Of a stretch of DNA of 20,268 nucleotides, positions 7,801 through 13,146 are shown in pieces. The first letter of the stretch is position 1. Every line of letters begins with the position of its first letter. Below the pieces are notes generated by a model. It did not search any database. It was not told the origin of the DNA and saw only the letters and a list, made by a program, of their open reading frames with translations. The position numbers were made by a program, and so were the translations under genes. The DNA is from Deltaproteobacteria bacterium (GTDB lineage Bacteria > Desulfobacterota > Desulfobaccia > Desulfobaccales > 0-14-0-80-60-11), in NCBI GenBank assembly GCA_023381945.1, contig JAMCQY010000155.1:1004-21271 (forward strand). The letters are read 5' to 3'.

Positions 7801-8193
7801 TCAGTCAGAAAACCCCCTCTCCCCCAATGGGGGAGAGGGTTGGGGTGAGGGGGAATTCTGCTGGTCATTCGCTAAGATTCCGAAAATCGCCTCCAGAACC
7901 GACTCAGTCTCTTGCAAGACCTGGTTATTCCAACATCTGAAGACCCGATAACCCATTTTATTTAAAAAGGCCGAACGCTGAGAGTCCAGTTCCTCATTCT
8001 CGGCATGTTGCCCGCCATCGACTTCTATAACCACATTTTTCTCTAAACAGATGAAATCTACTAGATAAGGACCTATCGGATACTGCCGCCGGAATTTCCA
8101 GCCCCCTAGCCTGCGATCTCGCAAATAACGCCATAACCGCCTTTCGGCATCAGTCATCTGCTTGCGCAAGGACTTGGCGAACTCCCGGGTCAA
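7801..8193 (-). CDS. DUF559 / Vsr-like PD-(D/E)XK endonuclease-domain protein
   Basis: A 130-residue DUF559 protein, a family related to very-short-patch repair endonucleases. Visible family features: MTDAERRLWRYLR (13-25), FRRQYPIGPYLVDFICL (34-50), VIEVDGGQH (55-63) and GYRVFRCWNN (81-90). D46, E57, D59 and H63 are candidate catalytic or metal residues. The frame opens with TTG at 8193, right after an in-frame stop. An ATG at 8157 is the alternative, but residues 1-12 (TREFAKSLRKQ) resemble the usual N-terminus, so I favour TTG. The last 18 codons are read from the left palindromic repeat (SPSPQPSPPLGERG), a low-complexity tail not part of the fold. Biological role unknown. Confidence 0.85.
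   Translation of the reverse strand: MTREFAKSLRKQMTDAERRLWRYLRDRRLGGWKFRRQYPIGPYLVDFICLEKNVVIEVDGGQHAENEELDSQRSAFLNKMGYRVFRCWNNQVLQETESVLEAIFGILANDQQNSPSPQPSPPLGERGFSD
7813..7853 (-). repeat. Left palindromic repeat of the DUF559 cassette
   Basis: An 11-bp perfect stem (7815-7825 with 7829-7839, arms CCCTCTCCCCC/GGGGGAGAGGG, loop AAT) followed by TTGGGGTGAGGGGG pointing toward the gene. It belongs to the well-known CCCTCACCC...CCCTCTCCC class of dispersed repeats. It is translated as the C-terminal tail of the DUF559 protein. On the minus strand it would form a hairpin at the end of that transcript. Confidence 0.85.
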
Positions 8194-8200
8194 TCAAGCC

Positions 8201-8238
8201 ACCCTCACCCTGGCTCTCTCCCCTCGCAGGGGAGAGGG
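8201..8238 (+). repeat. Right palindromic repeat of the DUF559 cassette
   Basis: Begins with ACCCTCACCC facing the gene, then an 8-bp stem CTCTCCCC/GGGGAGAG (8216-8223 with 8229-8236, loop TCGCA). It is the inverted counterpart of the repeat at 7813-7853. On the minus strand its inner arm reads GGGTGAGGGTGG just upstream of the TTG start at 8193 and could serve as ribosome binding site. Confidence 0.82.
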
Positions 8239-8262
8239 AGAAAAGATTATATTTTCCACACG

Positions 8263-9543
8263 TTATACATCTTCCTGCCAGGCCACCTTTCCTCCCACCA
8301 TAGTCATAATAGTTTTGCCTTTCAGGCTCCACCCCTGAAAAGGGCAATTCCGGGATTTGGAGGCAAAGTTCGCCGCATTCACGATCCATTCTCGGTTTAA
8401 ATCAATCAAAGTAATATCCGCCGGGGCGCCGATGGCCAGGGTGCCTCCAGGTACGCCCAGGATGTGGGATGGGTTGAGGCTCATTTTGGTGACTAATTGC
8501 GCAAGAGTCAGCACCCCGTCGTGCACCAGTTTCAAACTGAGCCCCAGGCTGGTCTCCAGGCCGATGAGGCCGAAGGCTGCGGCCTGGAACTCCAGGTCCT
8601 TTTCCAGGGAGGTATGCGGGGCGTGGTCGCAGGCGATGGCGTCAAGGGTGCTGTCTTTGAGGCCCTCTTTGATGGCGGCCTGGTCCGCAGCAGTGCGGAG
8701 CGGCGGGTTGACCTTGGCGTTGGTGTCATAGCCGTAGACCGCCTCGTCAGTGAGACTGAAGTAGTGGGGCGCGGTTTCGGCGGTCACCGGGAGGCCCGCG
8801 GCTTTGGCCCGGCGGATCAGTTCAACCGCGCCCGCGGTGGACACATGGGCGATATGCAGCCGGCAGCCGGTGAGGCCGGCCAGGGTGATATCCCGGAAAA
8901 TCATCACTTCTTCCACCGCGGCGGGAATGCCCTTCAGGCCCAGTTCCAGGGAGACCCGGCCTTCGTGCATGACGCCCTCTCCCCGAAGTTCCAGGTCCTC
9001 GGCATGGGTGATGACCGGCAAGCCGAAGGTGTGGGCGTACTCCAGGGCCCGGCGCATCAACATGGCGTTCATCACCGGCTTTCCGTCGTCGGAGACGGCC
9101 ACGGCTCCGGCCTCTTTCTGGTCCCCATACTCGCTTAACTGCTCACCATGGGAGCCCATGGAGATGGCCGCCACCGGGTAGACCCGGGCCAGGCCTGCGG
9201 TTCTGGCCTGATCCAGAACAAAGCGGGTAATGGAAGCGTTGTCATTCACCGGCTTAGTATTGGGCATGCAGGCCACCGCGGTGAAGCCGCCCCGCACCGC
9301 GGCCCTGGCGCCGGACTCAATCGTTTCTTTGTATTCCTCTCCCGGCTCCCGCAGGTGGACGTGCATGTCAATAAGCCCCGGCGTCACCACCAGGCCATGG
9401 GCCTCGATTATCTTACGACCTTCGCCCGGGATAGTTCCAGGGTCCTCGAGCGCGGCAATCTTGCCATCTTCAATTAATACATCCTTCGGGGCTTCCAGAC
9501 CCTGCGCCGGGTCCACCACCAGGGCGCCTCGAACAACTATCAC
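8263..9543 (-). CDS. pyrC: Dihydroorotase
   Basis: A 426-residue amidohydrolase catalysing cyclisation of N-carbamoyl-aspartate to dihydroorotate, step 3 of pyrimidine synthesis. Features: [10 protein letters not shown] (H61, H63), [10 protein letters not shown] (93-102), SDDGKP with D153/D154, H181 (THAED), H234 (AHVS), and the catalytic Asp in ACDHAPHT (D307). The length and motif spelling fit the long class I enzymes (Bacillus/Aquifex type), not the roughly 350-residue E. coli type. The ATG overlaps the pyrB stop by 4 bp, so the two are translationally coupled; class I dihydroorotases often form a complex with aspartate carbamoyltransferase. The gene ends 70 bp before the DUF559 gene. Confidence 0.96.
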   Translation of the reverse strand: MIVVRGALVVDPAQGLEAPKDVLIEDGKIAALEDPGTIPGEGRKIIEAHGLVVTPGLIDMHVHLREPGEEYKETIESGARAAVRGGFTAVACMPNTKPVNDNASITRFVLDQARTAGLARVYPVAAISMGSHGEQLSEYGDQKEAGAVAVSDDGKPVMNAMLMRRALEYAHTFGLPVITHAEDLELRGEGVMHEGRVSLELGLKGIPAAVEEVMIFRDITLAGLTGCRLHIAHVSTAGAVELIRRAKAAGLPVTAETAPHYFSLTDEAVYGYDTNAKVNPPLRTAADQAAIKEGLKDSTLDAIACDHAPHTSLEKDLEFQAAAFGLIGLETSLGLSLKLVHDGVLTLAQLVTKMSLNPSHILGVPGGTLAIGAPADITLIDLNREWIVNAANFASKSRNCPFQGWSLKGKTIMTMVGGKVAWQEDV

Positions 9544-10466
9544 TTTTCACCCCCGATCAAGAGGTAGAGCACAGCCATCCGCACTGCCACGCCGTTGGTC
9601 ACCTGCTCCAGGATGACGGAGTAACGCTCACTGTCAGCCACCTCCGGCGAAATCTCCACCCACCGGTTCAGCGGCCCCGGGTGCATGATGATTACATCGT
9701 CTTTGGCCTTTTCTAGATGCCGAAGGTCCAGGCCGAAATAACGGTTGTATTCCCGCAGGGTGGAAATGAAGCCCTGGCCCATGCGCTCCAGTTGCAACCG
9801 CAACATTATGATGACGTCAGCACCCTCAACCGCCTCTTCCAGGGAATCGGTTACAGTCACGCCTAAGCCTTCCAGAAAAGGCGGCAGCAAGGTACGGGGG
9901 CCGGCTACAGTTACCTCAGAGCCCATTTTCGTGAAGGCAAGGATATCGGAGCGCGCCACCCGGGAATGGGCGATATCACCGACAATGGCCACCTTCAGGC
10001 CATCCAAGCGACCCTTGCGCTCCTGCACCGTCAGCAGGTCGAGGAGCGCCTGGGTGGGATGCTCGTGCAGGCCGTCCCCGGCGTTAATCACCCCGCACTT
10101 GAGCTTGCCAGCCAGGAAGTGGGGGGCGCCGCTGGCGTAGTGGCGGATGACCAGGACATCCGGCTGCATGGCCTCAAGGTTGTGGGCCGTGTCCGCCAGG
10201 GTCTCACCTTTGACGGCGCTGGAGGCCGCCACCGTCAGGCTTTGAGTGTCGGCGCTGAGGCGCTTGGCCGCGATCTCGAAAGACGTGCGGGTCCGGGTGC
10301 TGGGCTCGTAAAACACGGTCATCATCATCTTGCCCCGCAAGGTGGGAACTTTCTTAATGGGCCGCCGGGAGATTTCCTTGAGGGAGGCGGCGGTCTCTAG
10401 AATGAGCCGGATCTCTTCAGCCGTGAGGGAAGCAATGCCCAAAAGATCCTTGTGCCGGAATTCCAT
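9540..10466 (-). CDS. pyrB: Aspartate carbamoyltransferase catalytic subunit
   Basis: A 308-residue transcarbamylase making N-carbamoyl-aspartate from carbamoyl phosphate and aspartate, the committed step of pyrimidine synthesis. The carbamoyl-phosphate site STRTRTSFE (56-64) and [10 protein letters not shown] (134-143) are intact, as is MHPGPLNR (near 262). The start at ATG 10466 has AAAGGA upstream. No regulatory-subunit gene (pyrI) is next to it; pyrC follows with a 4-bp overlap. Upstream lies a terminator with a short leader ORF (10557-10616), which suggests attenuation control. Feedback inhibition through pyrI is therefore not supported here, and control by leader RNA is the inferred alternative. 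Confidence 0.97.
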   Translation of the reverse strand: MEFRHKDLLGIASLTAEEIRLILETAASLKEISRRPIKKVPTLRGKMMMTVFYEPSTRTRTSFEIAAKRLSADTQSLTVAASSAVKGETLADTAHNLEAMQPDVLVIRHYASGAPHFLAGKLKCGVINAGDGLHEHPTQALLDLLTVQERKGRLDGLKVAIVGDIAHSRVARSDILAFTKMGSEVTVAGPRTLLPPFLEGLGVTVTDSLEEAVEGADVIIMLRLQLERMGQGFISTLREYNRYFGLDLRHLEKAKDDVIIMHPGPLNRWVEISPEVADSERYSVILEQVTNGVAVRMAVLYLLIGGEK

Positions 10467-10480
10467 AGGCCGGGTCCTTT

Positions 10481-10537
10481 CTATCCTGCCATTGGCAGCC
10501 TAAAAATTAAGATAACGCTGGTTTTGCCCGCGGCCAT
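10481..10537 (-). CDS. Possible 18-codon upstream ORF before pyrB
   Basis: ATG at 10537 has AAGGGAAGG just upstream, and the frame reads [18 protein letters not shown] before a TAG at 10481-10483, 14 bp short of the pyrB start. It lies after the leader terminator, so it is present only on read-through transcripts. It could couple ribosomes to pyrB, or be chance. No homology is recognised. Confidence 0.2.
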   Translation of the reverse strand: MAAGKTSVILIFRLPMAG

Positions 10538-10556
10538 CACCTTCCCTTGAATTTGC

Positions 10557-10586
10557 AAAAAAAAACCTCCTTAATCAAAGGAGGTT
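10557..10586 (-). terminator. Intrinsic terminator / attenuator upstream of pyrB
   Basis: On the minus strand a 9-bp perfect stem AACCTCCTT/AAGGAGGTT (10586-10578 with 10572-10564), a 5-nt loop TGATT, and a run of T to 10557 (nine in a row including the last two of the stem). It lies 90 bp before pyrB in the same orientation. With no larger gene upstream on this strand, an attenuator is the best reading. Confidence 0.85.
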
Positions 10587-10616
10587 GGGGTCGATATTTT
10601 TAAGCGCTCGGGTCAT
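10575..10616 (-). CDS. Putative pyrB leader peptide (13 aa)
   Basis: ATG at 10616 preceded by TTGAGG with 8-nt spacing; it encodes MTRALKNIDPNLL and stops with TGA at 10577-10575. That stop lies inside the loop of the terminator, and the last codons form its left arm, so a ribosome completing the peptide would prevent the hairpin. This is the geometry of the E. coli pyrBI leader. The leader has an A-rich, not U-rich, stretch before the hairpin, which differs from that model. The same frame is open further upstream into hsp20 antisense, but only this part has a promoter, binding site and terminator around it. Confidence 0.55.
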   Translation of the reverse strand: MTRALKNIDPNLL

Positions 10617-10641
10617 GAAGTCAGCCTCAATGGCATCTAAA

Positions 10642-10670
10642 TTTGTACCATTGTCTAGGGCAAAATTCAA
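10642..10670 (-). promoter_or_regulatory. Candidate sigma-70 promoter of the pyrB leader
   Basis: TTGAAT (10670-10665) and TACAAA (10647-10642), separated by exactly 17 bp; both match consensus at four of six positions. Transcription would start near 10635, just upstream of the leader ribosome binding site. Confidence 0.45.
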
Positions 10671-10703
10671 GCAGAATCTCCGGCGATTTTCCCGGCCGGC
10701 TGG

Positions 10704-10734
10704 TTGACAGTCTCCCAGGCAAGTCCTATCTAAT
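10704..10734 (+). promoter_or_regulatory. Candidate promoter of hsp20
   Basis: A perfect TTGACA (10704-10709) is followed after 19 bp by TCTAAT (10729-10734, five of six). Transcription would start near 10741, about 30 nt before the hsp20 start codon. No clear sigma-32 or CIRCE site is seen, so heat control is not evident from the sequence. Confidence 0.45.
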
Positions 10735-10770
10735 GCAGAGGAAATTCCAACAACAAGGGAGGAACTATAT

Positions 10771-11223
10771 ATGGCCAGAGAACTGACAAAATGGGAGCCG
10801 TTTCGCGAAGTCTCCCGGCTGCGCCGGGAAATGGACCGCCTCTGGGAGGATTTTTTCGGGCCCGGGCCCCGGGGCCTGCGGCCCTGGACCGAGGAGTGGA
10901 CTCCCGCAGTGGACGTGGCCGAGACCCCGGAGAATGTGACGGTCAAGGCCGAAGTTCCGGGCCTCGACCCCAAGGAGATCGACATCTCCCTGGTGGGCGA
11001 CCTCCTAACCATTAAGGGTGAGAAGAAATCAGAACGCGAGGAGAAAAAGGAGAATTATCACCTGGTGGAGCGCAGCTACGGCTCCTTTTCCCGGGCGCTG
11101 CGGCTGCCGGCGGCGGTGGACGCTGATAAGATCGACGCCAAATATGACCAAGGGGTTCTCACCATTACCTGCCCCAAGAAGGAGCCGGTCAAGCCCAAGG
11201 CCATCGAGATCAAGACGAAGTAG
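10771..11223 (+). CDS. Small heat shock protein, Hsp20/alpha-crystallin family
   Basis: A 150-residue ATP-independent holdase chaperone that forms oligomers and binds unfolding proteins. The N-terminal arm (1-42, EPFREVSRLRREMDRLWEDFF) is amphipathic. The alpha-crystallin domain spans about 43-137 (PAVDVAETPENVTVKAEVPGL, then GVLTITCPK near 128-136), and the C-terminal IxI-like motif is IEI (residues 145-147). The start has AAGGGAGGA 7 nt upstream. It is divergent from the pyr leader and followed, after a 97-bp repeat-containing spacer, by a ferritin-like gene, another stress-type function. Confidence 0.95.
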   Translation: MARELTKWEPFREVSRLRREMDRLWEDFFGPGPRGLRPWTEEWTPAVDVAETPENVTVKAEVPGLDPKEIDISLVGDLLTIKGEKKSEREEKKENYHLVERSYGSFSRALRLPAAVDADKIDAKYDQGVLTITCPKKEPVKPKAIEIKTK

Positions 11224-11225
11224 TT

Positions 11226-11300
11226 GGCCGGAGACGGGAGACCGAGGACCGGAGAATTCTTGCTCTGTTCGCCGGTCTCCGTCCTTCGTCCCTTCTCCGT
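11226..11300. repeat. Imperfect inverted repeat of GGAGAC/GTCTCC type
   Basis: The left side is rich in GGAGACGGGAGACCG-type units, the right in CCGGTCTCCGTCC-type units, and the two sides are roughly complementary. There is no T-run after it. It fills the spacer between hsp20 and the ferritin-like gene and resembles degenerate dispersed intergenic repeats. Confidence 0.45.
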
Positions 11301-11320
11301 TTAACCTAAAGGAAAATCCC

Positions 11321-11779
11321 ATGAGCGCCGAAATAGAAACCGTAATCAAGGGAGCCATCGCCGCAGAAGAGATGGCCCACGATTTTTATCGGCGGCTGGC
11401 GCAGGTGGTTAGCCACGCCGATACCAAAGATACCTTTGAGTATTTGGCCAAGGAAGAGCTGGAGCACAAACATTTCCTCGAAAGCTGCTTTACCCCCGCG
11501 GGCTGCAAGCTGGTGAGCCAGGGAAAAGATACCCATCTGGCGGAACTGCTGGAGTCTCCGGCCATTGCCCCGGACATGTCTCCCAAAGAGGCCTTGGTGG
11601 TCGCCATGAAGCAGGAGGAGGTGTCCCACCGGTTCTATCAGGCCCTGGCCGCCTTGCAGCCGCCGGGCGAGATTCGGGATTTCCTGGAGAAAATGGCCAA
11701 AATGGAGTTGGCCCATAAAGCCAAGATGGAATACCTTTACGACAATACCGCCTTCCCGGAAGTCTGGTACGAGAGCTGA
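11321..11779 (+). CDS. Ferritin-like / rubrerythrin-type di-iron domain protein
   Basis: A 152-residue four-helix protein with two ExxH-type pairs expected in a ferritin-like di-iron site: EEMAHDFY (16-23), EELEHKHF (45-52), QEEVSHRFY (near 97-105) and MELAHKAKMEYLYD (near 126-139). There is no rubredoxin domain (no CxxC pair), so it is the erythrin-only form rather than a full rubrerythrin. The start at 11321 follows AAAGGAAAA; the frame is open farther upstream but overlaps hsp20 there. tmk starts 1 bp after its stop, so the two are likely co-transcribed. Peroxide or iron handling is inferred. Confidence 0.85.
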   Translation: MSAEIETVIKGAIAAEEMAHDFYRRLAQVVSHADTKDTFEYLAKEELEHKHFLESCFTPAGCKLVSQGKDTHLAELLESPAIAPDMSPKEALVVAMKQEEVSHRFYQALAALQPPGEIRDFLEKMAKMELAHKAKMEYLYDNTAFPEVWYES

Positions 11780-11780
11780 C

Positions 11781-12392
11781 ATGGCCAGCGGCTTGCTCAT
11801 CGCTTTTGAGGGCGTGGACGGCTCTGGAAAAACCACCCAGGCCGAGATGCTGGCGGCGTCGCTGAAAAAAGACGGCTACCAGGTGGTCCTGACCCGGGAG
11901 CCCACCCATGGACCGGCGGGACAGAAGCTCCAGGCCTACCTCCTGGGGCCGAGCCGGCATCTCTCCCCCATGGAGGAGCTCCACCTCTTCAATGAGGATC
12001 GCCGGGAACACGTGGAGCAGGTTATCAACCCATCTCTTGCCCAGGGCAAGGTGGTCATTACCGACCGCTACTACTACTCCACGGCGGCCTACCAGGGGGC
12101 TCTGGGCCTGAACCCCAACGACATCCTGGCCGCCAACGAGGCCTTCGCCCCGGCGCCCGACTTGGTGTTTATCCTGGAGCTGCCCGTCACCGAGGCCATG
12201 GCCAGACTGGCCAAGAAGGGCAAAGCGGCCCGGCAGTTGAGCGAGTCCTTCCCCTATCTGAAGCAGGTGGAGGCCATCTACGCCAGCCTCAAAGGCCCCC
12301 GCTTCCTGCGGCTGGACGCTTCCCGGCCGCCTATGGAGGTGCATGCCCTCATCCTGGAGGAAGTACGCAGGTCTTTAAAAGAACTGCCATAA
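11781..12392 (+). CDS. tmk: Thymidylate kinase
   Basis: A 203-residue dTMP kinase forming dTDP for DNA synthesis. Features: P-loop FEGVDGSGKTTQ (GVDGSGKTT at 11-19), TREPT (38-42), DRYYYSTAAYQG (95-106). The length is typical. The start codon lies 1 bp after the ferritin-like stop, an operon-like arrangement. No holB follows, which differs from many genomes; two tRNA genes come next on the same strand. Confidence 0.95.
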   Translation: MASGLLIAFEGVDGSGKTTQAEMLAASLKKDGYQVVLTREPTHGPAGQKLQAYLLGPSRHLSPMEELHLFNEDRREHVEQVINPSLAQGKVVITDRYYYSTAAYQGALGLNPNDILAANEAFAPAPDLVFILELPVTEAMARLAKKGKAARQLSESFPYLKQVEAIYASLKGPRFLRLDASRPPMEVHALILEEVRRSLKELP

Positions 12393-12448
12393 TTGCGCCG
12401 CAGGTGCCGCCAAGCCGTCCATTTTCTACTTGCTCGGCGCTGATTTCC

Positions 12449-12478
12449 TTGACAAGTCTACCCCGGCGGGTTAATAAT
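12449..12478 (+). promoter_or_regulatory. Candidate promoter of the tRNA-Lys/tRNA-Glu unit
   Basis: A perfect TTGACA (12449-12454) and AATAAT (12473-12478, five of six) with 18-bp spacing, about 17 bp before the mature 5' end of tRNA-Lys. The spacer is GC-rich. Confidence 0.55.
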
Positions 12479-12494
12479 ATCCCGTTAAGCCTTC

Positions 12495-12567
12495 GGGCCG
12501 TTAACTCAGTCGGTAGAGTATCTGCCTTTTAAGCAGAGAGTCGTTGGTTCGAGTCCAACACGGCCCA
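12495..12567 (+). tRNA. tRNA-Lys (TTT)
   Basis: Complete cloverleaf: acceptor GGGCCGT/ACGGCCC (12495-12501 with 12560-12566), anticodon stem TCTGC/GCAGA with loop CTTTTAA and anticodon TTT at 12528-12530, T-loop GTTCGAGTC. The 3' CCA is not encoded (CAA follows the discriminator A). Confidence 0.95.
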
Positions 12568-12576
12568 CAAAAATGC

Positions 12577-12654
12577 GTCCCCATCGTCTAGCCTGGTCCA
12601 GGACACCGGCCTTTCACGCCGGCGACACCGGTTCAAATCCGGTTGGGGACGCCA
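12577..12654 (+). tRNA. tRNA-Glu (TTC)
   Basis: Acceptor GTCCCCA/TGGGGAC (12577-12583 with 12644-12650), anticodon stem CCGGC/GCCGG, loop CTTTCAC with anticodon TTC at 12613-12615, T-loop GGTTCAAATCC. CCA is encoded at 12652-12654. Only 9 bp separate it from tRNA-Lys, so both come from one precursor. Confidence 0.95.
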
Positions 12655-13146
12655 CGATAACTAATTGGTTTTGCTAACAATATAAGCCACACCAAACAGC
12701 TCCTGCCGATATCCCCTGGGTGTTCCCGTTTCGCCATCTTGTTCTTCAAGCCGTTACCCTGACTAACATCCACTTCACCTTCAAGCCGTGTTGCCTATTC
12801 TGGTCAGAAACTAAATCCTGGATTCATGGGCAATGGCTGGCGCACTCTTGACAAGGCAAGTTAGAGGTCTAATTTTTATAACAAATTGGCTAAAAATCCC
12901 TGTGTCAGGCCAAATAGGGCTGGCTATTCTCATCTTTGCTCACCGTCACCCTCGTCTGGCGGGACCTGACCTGACTCTACAGCAGGCCGCCCGCCACCAG
13001 GTCAATCAAGGCCCAAAACTGAAGCCAAACTGGAGAAGATGGGCGGGAGAACGCGGCTCAAAGACCTGCTCCTGGCTTAAAGCGTCCCGGAATTTGTGGA
13101 ACCCATAAGAGCGAAAGCAAAGTAACCCTAAAGGCAGGAGGTTTTC
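12655..13146. other. 492-bp stretch without a supported gene
   Basis: Between tRNA-Glu and the sulfatase I find no convincing gene, RNA or mobile-element remnant. A perfect TTGACA at 12848-12853 has no well-spaced -10 box. The only end feature is the sulfatase ribosome binding site (GGAGG, 13137-13141). No second copy of the tRNA-Glu 3' end was seen. Confidence 0.5.

Larger units (their letters stand above)
7807..8244. mobile_element. Candidate DUF559 cassette bounded by inverted palindromic repeats
   Basis: A 426-bp unit (7813-8238) contains only the DUF559 gene and two related repeats in opposite orientation. Each repeat has a hairpin facing outward and a GTGAGGG-type arm facing the gene. 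Both outer borders touch the same 6-mer AGAAAA (7807-7812 and 8239-8244), which could be a target-site duplication. The unit lies between pyrC and the ParB-like gene. The layout recalls REP/RAYT units, but the enzyme family is different. Mobility is inferred from architecture only; the 6-mer is A-rich and could match by chance. Confidence 0.45.

Noticed and set aside
10564..10572. AAGGAGG in the terminator arm as a ribosome binding site
   Set aside because: No start codon within a usable distance; the next ATG is about 27 nt away with its own site.
10617..11012. Longer minus-strand frame that ends with the pyrB leader peptide
   Set aside because: Most of it is antisense to hsp20; only the last 13 codons have promoter, binding site and terminator context.
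11018..11320. 5' extension of the ferritin-like gene into hsp20
   Set aside because: Overlaps hsp20 in another frame; the ATG at 11321 has a good Shine-Dalgarno and the family's usual N-terminus.
12833..13108. 91-codon open frame between the tRNAs and the sulfatase
   Set aside because: No ribosome binding site, irregular composition and no recognisable motif; likely chance.
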